Assembly: GCA_028817775.1 (NCBI GenBank)
Contig: JAPPOW010000082.1
Span: forward strand, 1-11,587
DNA: 11,587 nucleotides
Origin: Candidatus Melainabacteria bacterium
Lineage (GTDB): Bacteria; Cyanobacteriota; Vampirovibrionia; LMEP-6097
Reading direction: 5' to 3'
Made by a program: the position numbers and the translations under genes. The stretch's first letter is position 1. The number at the start of each line of letters is the position of its first letter. Below the pieces are notes generated by a model. The model had not been told where the DNA came from and made no database searches. It saw only the letters and a list, made by a program, of their open reading frames with translations. This document shows positions 6,492 to 11,587 of the stretch, in pieces.

Positions 6492-9400
6492 TGTGGCTCT
6501 CCCTCCAATTTGCGAATATAAACATAGGTATCTCTTGTAATTCCAGTAGGCCCCCAATAATTGAAGCCATAACTGAACTGACCATAACCACCAATCATTA
6601 GTGAAGGCTTGAGTCTAACTCTGGTCAGACTGTTGTGCCCGCCACCACGACGATTGTTTCTCTCCGGAGATTTTGGTATATTGATAGTTCTTTCAGTTGC
6701 GTGATAGTAGTAACACAGTGATCTTGGGATCCTTGCACTGACTGCAACACGGGTGACTACCACGCCATTGTCGTTGTACATCTCTACCCAATCATGATCT
6801 TCTAGACCAATTTCGGCTGCATCCTTGTCATTGATCCAAGCAGACTCAAGCCCACGACCAAGAGTTAGCATGCGTAAGTTATCAAAATAGGTTGAGTGAA
6901 TATGCCACTTGCCGTGCGGTGTGAGGTAGTTCAACATCAAAGTATCTTGTTTCTTGTGAGAATGTTTGAGTTCAGCTAGTGACATTGGATCAGGCTTTGG
7001 TTTATAGGTCGGCATATTTTCACCGACAGCGATATAAGCTTCATGATCAAGATAGAGGTGTTGCCTTCCTGTTAGTGTGCGCCATGGCACCAGGTTCTCC
7101 ACATTGATTACATAGCTACTATAAGACCTGCCGTCATTAATATCGCCACTCCAGATCGGACTAGTTAGTTGTCTTCTAGGTTGCTGCCCGATATCCTTAA
7201 AGTTCATGCGGCTGCCACGGTTCTTCTCAGCAAGGTGAGTAAGTGGTCTACCAACTTTTTTCTCTTCAGCTTGAAATGCTCTGTAAGCACTTTCACCATT
7301 GGTTTCTGGTGCTAGTGCCAGAATTACATTGGCAGCATCTTTGGCATCACTTAGTGATGGATAAGTCTGCCCGCCCCATTCTTCTGTTGGTGCCCTCTCT
7401 AGTAATTCATCATAGAAATCGTCAACCTGCCAGTTGATACCGTGGAGAGCGAGTCCGTTGTCTCTAACCTTGCGTCCATAGGAGATGAATTTATTATAGA
7501 TTTGAGTATAATCTCTCTCTACTACAACCAAACCAGGCATGGTCTTGCCAGGGATTGCTTCGCATTCACCTTTAGCCCAGTCCTTGATTGTTGGTTGTGA
7601 CATCTCAGCTGGGGTATCGTGCTGGATTGGGTTTGCCACGATATCTTTGACTGGTTCTGGTAAGTGGTCTTCAGCTAGTTCACTTAGCTTCTCTGCAAAT
7701 TCTTTGAATATATTCCAGTCAGTTTTCGATTCCCAGCAAGGAGGCACGGCTTGGCTCAAAGGATGCACAAAGCTGTGCATATCAGTAGTGTTGAGATCAT
7801 CTTTTTCGTACCAGGTTGCTGTTGGCAAGACTATATCAGAATAGAGAGCAGAAGTGTCCATTCTAAAGTTGATATCGACTACCAAGTCAAGCTTACCTTC
7901 TGGTGACTCTTTATGGTATTTGACATCTTTGACACTATCTTCAGCGCACTCGTCAGCAATTGCATTGTGGTGAGTGCCAAGGTAATGCTTTAAGAAAAAT
8001 TCATGACCCTTGGAGCTCGACATCAAGGCGTTACCACGCCACATGTAAAGCATTCTAGGCCAGGCTTCAGGCGCGTCTGGATCTTCAACTGCAAAGTTGA
8101 GATCATCAGTCTTGAGATTCTCGCCAGCTTGTTTCTTTTTCTGACTTGCAACTAATTTCTTAACTACAAAATCAACAACTTGCTCATTTGTTTCAGCACC
8201 ACTGTTGTGAGCATCCTTGGCAAGGTTCAGGGTATTCTGATTGAATTGAGGGAAGAATGGTAACCAACCTGAGCGGACTGCTTTGGCTTGAAAATCTACA
8301 GTGTGCCCATCTAATAAGCCATCGTGATCAGTTAGATTTTTGATATCGGCAATATCACAACTGGCTTTTTCGTAGCGCCATTGATCAGAGTGAACATAGT
8401 GGAATGAAGGAGCATTTTGCAAGCGAGGTGGTTTGGTCCAGTCAACTGCCATTGCAATAGTTGCCCATGATGACATTGGTGCAAGTTTCTCTTGTCCCAC
8501 ATAGTGGTTCAGTCCACCACCATTGCGACCAACACAACCACAAAGAATTAAGGATGTGATACCCGCTCTATAAATAAGGTTACTGTGGTACCAATGGTTG
8601 GCTCCAGCACCAATGATGATGCTGCATTTACCCTCGGTTCTAGCAGCTGTACTAGCCCACTCTCTAGCAAACTGAATCAAGGTATCGCGGTTGATACCAG
8701 TGATGCGTTCTTGCCAAGCTGGTGTGTAAGGTGAGCTTTCATCATCGTAATTTGCAGGGTAGCCTTTGAGATTGCCTCGTTTGACACCAAATTGTGCCAT
8801 CAGGATGTCATAAATTGTGGCTACTTGGATTTCACCTTCTTCACTAGTGATAGTTTTACATGGGACTTCTCTCTGGTAGTTCTCACCTTCAGAGAAATCA
8901 GCAAGGTTGATAGTTGCAGTAGAACTTTGCTCGTCAATCAAGCTCAATTGAAAATCAATTTCACTACCATCTAAACCATCTACCGGTTCAAGATTCCAGT
9001 GACCTTTGTCCTTTTGGTAACGATAACCCAGTGAGCCTTTTGGCATTTTGATCTCGCCTGACTTTTTGTCAAGAACAAGATACTTAAACTTGGCATTCTC
9101 TACATCCTTATACTTTGCAATTGAAGAGGCTTGCAATAATCGATCTGGCTTGTAGTTGCCGTCTTTGTCTTTTTTGAGTTTGACTAAGAACGGTGAGTCT
9201 GAATATTGTTTGACATAGTCAATAAAGTAAGGAGTTTTGTTCTCGTGATGAAATTCCTTGAGAATGACTTGGTTGACTGCCATCCAGAAAGCTGCGTCTT
9301 GACCAGCGTTGATTGGTAACCACCAATCTGAATTTTTGCTGACCATGCTAAAGTCTGGGGAGAAGGTTACAACCTTGGTTCCATTGTGCCTTGCTTCGGT

Positions 9401-10153
9401 AAGGAAGTGAGCATCTGGAGTTCTGGTCATGCTGACATTGGAACCGACAGTTGCAATGAATTTGGAGTGGTACCAGTCGGCACTCTCAGCGACATCAGTT
9501 TGTTCACCCCAAATCTCCGGAGAAGCGTTTGGTAAGTCACAATACCAATCATAAAAGCTCAAGTTTACTCCCCCGAGTAGCTGTAAGAATCTTGAGCCAG
9601 CACCATAACTAAGCATGGACATTGCTGGGATGGGAGAGAAGCCGATAATTTTATCTGGTCCATGATGTTTGATGGTGTAAACATTTGCTGCGGTGATGAT
9701 TTCTAAGCATTCATCCCAGCTAGCTCTACGGAAGCCACCCTTGCCTCTTGCTTCTTGGTAGGCTTTGCGTTTTTCGGGCTCTTCCATGATTGATGCCCAA
9801 GCATGGACTGGGTCGCCGTGTTCTTTTTTGGCTGCGCGCCACAAATCCATCAAAGCCCCGCGTAAGTATGGATACTTGACTCTGAGCGGACTGTAGATAT
9901 ACCAAGAGAAGGAAATCCCTCTCTGGCAACCGCGTGGTTCGTAAGGAGGAAGCTCACCAGCCAATTGTTGATAGTCAAGAGCTTGCATTTCCCAGGTGAC
10001 GATGCCATCCTTGACATAAACCATCCATGAGCAGCCACCAGTACAGTTGACGCCGTGAGTACTGCGGACCACTTTATCGTGCTGCCAGCGGTTGCGGTAA
10101 AAATCTTCCCATTTTCTTGTTTCTGGGCTATAGATATCCTTTATCCAGTTCAT
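6485..10153 (-). CDS. narG: Respiratory nitrate reductase alpha subunit NarG (molybdopterin catalytic subunit)
   Basis: Catalytic subunit that reduces nitrate to nitrite at a Mo-bisMGD centre. It is 1222 aa, against 1247 in E. coli, and is collinear throughout. The FS0 cluster ligands are His33, Cys37, Cys41 and Cys76, with the same spacing as E. coli His49/Cys53/Cys57/Cys92. The Mo ligand is Asp206 in YDWYCDLP, equivalent to E. coli Asp222. Other conserved blocks include GFSPIPAMSM (171-180), TRTPDAHF (in the early middle), CGCVG..GG, LPTATWYEKDD, LAPETNG, RTLTGRQ and, near the end, MIGGYG...YGFNYWGP. The N-terminus is about 16 residues shorter than in E. coli and has no twin-arginine signal, so the active site should face the cytoplasm. 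The ATG overlaps the cytochrome stop as ATGA. A modest AGGTG (10165-10169) lies 11 bases upstream, separated by an A-rich run, so translational coupling to the cytochrome gene is likely. The frame is intact with no missing catalytic residue. Confidence 0.98.
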   Translation of the reverse strand: MNWIKDIYSPETRKWEDFYRNRWQHDKVVRSTHGVNCTGGCSWMVYVKDGIVTWEMQALDYQQLAGELPPYEPRGCQRGISFSWYIYSPLRVKYPYLRGALMDLWRAAKKEHGDPVHAWASIMEEPEKRKAYQEARGKGGFRRASWDECLEIITAANVYTIKHHGPDKIIGFSPIPAMSMLSYGAGSRFLQLLGGVNLSFYDWYCDLPNASPEIWGEQTDVAESADWYHSKFIATVGSNVSMTRTPDAHFLTEARHNGTKVVTFSPDFSMVSKNSDWWLPINAGQDAAFWMAVNQVILKEFHHENKTPYFIDYVKQYSDSPFLVKLKKDKDGNYKPDRLLQASSIAKYKDVENAKFKYLVLDKKSGEIKMPKGSLGYRYQKDKGHWNLEPVDGLDGSEIDFQLSLIDEQSSTATINLADFSEGENYQREVPCKTITSEEGEIQVATIYDILMAQFGVKRGNLKGYPANYDDESSPYTPAWQERITGINRDTLIQFAREWASTAARTEGKCSIIIGAGANHWYHSNLIYRAGITSLILCGCVGRNGGGLNHYVGQEKLAPMSSWATIAMAVDWTKPPRLQNAPSFHYVHSDQWRYEKASCDIADIKNLTDHDGLLDGHTVDFQAKAVRSGWLPFFPQFNQNTLNLAKDAHNSGAETNEQVVDFVVKKLVASQKKKQAGENLKTDDLNFAVEDPDAPEAWPRMLYMWRGNALMSSSKGHEFFLKHYLGTHHNAIADECAEDSVKDVKYHKESPEGKLDLVVDINFRMDTSALYSDIVLPTATWYEKDDLNTTDMHSFVHPLSQAVPPCWESKTDWNIFKEFAEKLSELAEDHLPEPVKDIVANPIQHDTPAEMSQPTIKDWAKGECEAIPGKTMPGLVVVERDYTQIYNKFISYGRKVRDNGLALHGINWQVDDFYDELLERAPTEEWGGQTYPSLSDAKDAANVILALAPETNGESAYRAFQAEEKKVGRPLTHLAEKNRGSRMNFKDIGQQPRRQLTSPIWSGDINDGRSYSSYVINVENLVPWRTLTGRQHLYLDHEAYIAVGENMPTYKPKPDPMSLAELKHSHKKQDTLMLNYLTPHGKWHIHSTYFDNLRMLTLGRGLESAWINDKDAAEIGLEDHDWVEMYNDNGVVVTRVAVSARIPRSLCYYYHATERTINIPKSPERNNRRGGGHNSLTRVRLKPSLMIGGYGQFSYGFNYWGPTGITRDTYVYIRKLEGEPQW
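6499..6506 (-). promoter_or_regulatory. Ribosome binding site of narH
   Basis: The minus strand reads GGAGGGAG here, 7 to 10 bases before the ATG at 6491 depending on the register. It lies in the narG 3' end and supports the shorter narH start over the upstream in-frame ATG at 6557. Confidence 0.8.
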
Positions 10154-11064
10154 TTATTTTTTTTCACCTTCTCTAGTAACTCTTCTCGAACACCCTTGTT
10201 TCGTTGTGGTAATAATGATGTGATCAGCAGGTAAAGCAATAGCAGTCCGCCTAGGCTCATGCCAGCAAAAAGCAGTCCGTTTTGATCTAGTTCAGTTTTT
10301 GCTTGCTCTGTCTCTGTATCATTTTGCTCCGGAGTTTGGCTCTCACTGATTTTTTTGAAGTAGGCAGTGAGATGATAACGCTCCTCAGGAGTTAATTCTT
10401 TATTTTGGTAGATTGCTGTCATTGACGGGAATGGTAGTTGCTTAAGTACTTTCGGAAAGCCATCCTTGTATCTTTGATAAGCTTCGCTCAGGTCAGTACC
10501 ATAATTACCGCCACCCAAAAATCCAGCTCCACTATTGTGACAAGCCATACAAGAAGAGGCTCTATTGTGGAATGCTAATTCACCAGTGAATAACTGCTCG
10601 CCAATTGCAGCATCTCCTTCAAGTACAGGTTCATGCTCCTCTGGGGCAGCTTCTTCTCCAGCACAGTCGCTAGCTTGATCAAGTTTTCCTGCAATAAGCG
10701 CGTCAAGAAAATCAATAATATTGTCGAGCTCCTCTTCGCTGAGTCCTAAGTCAGGCATTGCTACATTGTTGTACTTAACTAGCAGTTCTTTTGCGATAGG
10801 ATCTTGCGCCAGCATCTTACTTGGTTGAGCAATCATCTTCCTTGACCAAGCTTTGTCATGTTCCTTATAACTAATAGCCAAATCAGAAGCCATGACCATA
10901 CCGTCGCCGGCAATATTGTGGCAAACCAGACACTTTTCTTTGACTATGGCCTGTCCAGCCTTGATACTTGCTGCTGCGTAACCAGGAAATGCAAACAAAA
11001 TCAAGACTGTTACAGCCAATTTGGTATATTTTTTCTCTAGAAGTGACATCTTAATCAAATCCAT
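10150..11064 (-). CDS. Diheme c-type cytochrome, membrane-anchored, nar operon-associated (NarC-like)
   Basis: Exported electron-transfer protein of 304 aa. A signal peptide (Lys-rich n-region, hydrophobic core about 16-28, cleavage near AAA at 30-32) is followed by two cytochrome c domains. Heme 1 binds at CLVCH (45-49), with Met103 (VAMPDLG) a likely axial ligand. Heme 2 binds at CMACH (172-176), with Met215 (FPSMT) a likely ligand. The first domain ends in LSEEELDNIIDFL and the second in LTPEERYHLTAYFK, both typical c-domain C-terminal helices. A polar Glu/Gln/Thr linker (about 240-262) leads to one membrane helix (about 263-285) and a basic cytosolic tail. The first gene of the T. thermophilus nar operon, narC, also encodes a diheme cytochrome, and its position here is the same; orthology is inferred, so no symbol is given. 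The start is uncertain: Met1 lies 2 bases after the predicted transcription start. Met6 (ATG at 11049) would give a shorter leader peptide and an equally good signal. No good Shine-Dalgarno precedes either. Confidence 0.93.
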   Translation of the reverse strand: MDLIKMSLLEKKYTKLAVTVLILFAFPGYAAASIKAGQAIVKEKCLVCHNIAGDGMVMASDLAISYKEHDKAWSRKMIAQPSKMLAQDPIAKELLVKYNNVAMPDLGLSEEELDNIIDFLDALIAGKLDQASDCAGEEAAPEEHEPVLEGDAAIGEQLFTGELAFHNRASSCMACHNSGAGFLGGGNYGTDLSEAYQRYKDGFPKVLKQLPFPSMTAIYQNKELTPEERYHLTAYFKKISESQTPEQNDTETEQAKTELDQNGLLFAGMSLGGLLLLYLLITSLLPQRNKGVREELLEKVKKNK

Positions 11065-11072
11065 CCAAGCTA

Positions 11073-11114
11073 ATGTTACCCACTAAGTTGATAAAATCCT
11101 TTGACTTAAATCAA
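11073..11114 (-). promoter_or_regulatory. Predicted FNR-type class II promoter of the cytochrome-nar operon
   Basis: On the minus strand, TTGATTTAAGTCAA (11114 to 11101) matches the FNR consensus TTGAT-N4-ATCAA with one mismatch. A -10-like TAACAT lies at 11078 to 11073. The predicted transcription start is near 11066, which places the box centre at -41.5, the classical class II activating position. Exactly 22 bases separate box and -10. There is no recognisable -35, as expected for an activator-dependent promoter. The box overlaps the hemerythrin stop codon. The in-window Crp/Fnr regulator has the matching E-x-x-S-R helix. The box is well supported by sequence; the transcription start is inference. 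Confidence 0.65.
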
Positions 11115-11545
11115 GCCCTGGCTTCGATGAAATCTGCGTAATCTTGATCTAAAACCAATATATGATGTTCCCACCATTGTTCAAGAAAATCGACTAGATC
11201 AAATATTTTATCCAGCTTACCAGTTTCAATTTCTTGGTAGAAAGAAGTGATAGTCCTAGTGTAGAGTTCATGGGACTCACGATGCTCTTCCAGGCCTGTA
11301 TAGTGATTGATTGCCATGTATTTCTCTTCTGCAATAAAGTGGTAATTACAATACTCCTTCAAGTCAGCCAAGGTTGCTAGAACAAGCTCCTTCTTGATGG
11401 TGTCCTGGCACATGGACCTGAGTAGATTTACCAGGGCAAGTAGACTTTGGTGATGCGTATCTAGAAACTGCTCCCTGACAGAATATTTAGACTCCCATTG
11501 AAGGGGTTCGTAAGTGCCTGGGATTTCTCTTTCTTTTTGTTTCAT
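11111..11545 (-). CDS. Bacteriohemerythrin (single-domain hemerythrin-like O2/NO-binding protein)
   Basis: Small soluble four-helix protein of 144 aa with a non-heme di-iron site. Members bind O2 reversibly, and some relate to NO or iron-sulfur protection. All seven expected ligands are visible: His32 in the D-x-x-H motif, His69 and Glu73 (H-x3-E), His88 and His92 (H-x3-H), and His128 and Asp133 (H-x4-D). The early W-x-x-x-Y...LD block is the usual N-terminal arm. There is no signal peptide or membrane segment, so it should be cytosolic. It ends 46 bases before the cytochrome gene, on the same strand, and has its own predicted promoter. It may be co-expressed with the nar operon under low oxygen, perhaps to deliver or scavenge O2 or to bind NO made during nitrate respiration (inference). 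The ATG at 11545 has no Shine-Dalgarno at normal distance; AGAAGG is about 15 bases away. Confidence 0.92.
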   Translation of the reverse strand: MKQKEREIPGTYEPLQWESKYSVREQFLDTHHQSLLALVNLLRSMCQDTIKKELVLATLADLKEYCNYHFIAEEKYMAINHYTGLEEHRESHELYTRTITSFYQEIETGKLDKIFDLVDFLEQWWEHHILVLDQDYADFIEARA

Positions 11546-11551
11546 GTTTCA

Positions 11552-11587
11552 ATTATGCTGCCTTCTAAGCTTGGAAGCTTTGATTTA
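11552..11587 (-). promoter_or_regulatory. Predicted promoter of the hemerythrin gene with partial FNR-type half-site at window edge
   Basis: The minus strand shows a strong -10 CATAAT at 11557 to 11552 (5 of 6 matches to TATAAT), followed by six bases and then the ATG. At the edge, plus-strand TTGAT (11580-11584) plus TTA could be half of an FNR box whose other half lies outside. The half-site is separated from the -10 by 22 bases, the same distance as in the cytochrome promoter, so a full box would be centred at -41.5. Two AAGCTT palindromes (11567-11572 and 11575-11580) lie between the two elements. The predicted transcript would begin at or next to the start codon. The -10 is reasonably supported; the FNR box is unproven because it is cut. 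Confidence 0.45.

Noticed and set aside
6492..6557. A longer narH reading with 22 extra N-terminal residues
   Set aside because: It lies inside narG, lacks a ribosome site and has no similarity to NarH starts. The ATG at 6491 has GGAGG in front and matches the E. coli N-terminus.
9726..10038. Two short minus-strand open frames within narG
   Set aside because: They overlap the conserved FS0-containing part of narG in another frame, have no ribosome site and resemble nothing known.
6485..10153. Possibility that NarG is a nitrite oxidoreductase or another DMSO-reductase family enzyme
   Set aside because: It aligns collinearly with E. coli NarG, has Asp206 as Mo ligand and the His-Cys3 FS0 site, and is accompanied by diheme NarI, NarJ and two NarK proteins.
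10157..10164. A run of eight A residues on the mRNA just before the narG start, considered as a slippage or frameshift site
   Set aside because: It encodes the Lys-rich end of the cytochrome and sits 5 to 12 bases from its stop. No extended product arises in a useful frame, and the ATGA overlap explains coupling.
11113..11124. Small hairpin AAGC-CCTG-GCTT near the hemerythrin stop, considered as a terminator
   Set aside because: The stem is only 4 to 5 bases, no U-tract follows on the minus strand, and the site coincides with the FNR-like box.

Overview
The window carries a complete respiratory nitrate reductase operon on the minus strand. It is flanked by a hemerythrin-like gene upstream and a convergent Crp/Fnr-type regulator downstream. 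The DNA is moderately AT-rich, and nearly all of it is coding. Strong Shine-Dalgarno sequences precede the internal operon genes, and the operon includes an exported c-type cytochrome, so the source is a bacterium with an energised membrane and anaerobic nitrate respiration. I cannot name the organism. An uncultured, moderately AT-rich lineage is plausible, but nothing seen here is diagnostic.

Layout, left to right. At 3-692 (+) is the C-terminal part of a Crp/Fnr regulator whose start lies left of the window. At 693-815 is a short convergent intergenic region filled by a palindromic repeat element (717-809). From 11064 down to 816 (-) is one tight gene cluster. In transcription order it is a diheme membrane-anchored cytochrome c (narC-like), narG, narH, narJ, narI, then two nitrate/nitrite transporters of different types (NarK1-like and NarK2-like). 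Most junctions overlap: ATGA between cytochrome and narG, ATGGTAA between narG and narH, TAATG between narH and narJ, and 8 bases between narJ and narI. The two transporters follow after gaps of only 18 bases each. At 11111-11545 (-) is a single-domain bacteriohemerythrin with all seven di-iron ligands and its own predicted promoter.

How the genes work together (inference from families). The NarK proteins bring nitrate in and exchange it for nitrite. NarG (Mo-bisMGD plus FS0), NarH (four iron-sulfur clusters) and NarI (two b hemes) form the cytoplasm-facing nitrate reductase. NarJ is the assembly chaperone. The diheme cytochrome sits on the outer face and may link NarI to other redox partners. 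The order narC-G-H-J-I-K-K matches the Thermus thermophilus nar operon rather than the E. coli narK-narGHJI layout.

Regulation. The regulator has an FNR-type recognition helix (E-x-x-S-R), which predicts TTGAT half-sites. A near-consensus FNR box lies exactly at the class II activating distance from a -10 element in front of the cytochrome gene. Half of a second such box, with identical spacing, is cut by the right window edge in front of the hemerythrin gene. Both promoters predict transcripts starting at, or a few bases before, the start codon. I see no mobile element, RNA gene or CRISPR array, and no wholly new system. The most interesting points are the promoter geometry, the apparent leaderless starts, the palindromic element and the accessory cytochrome and hemerythrin.
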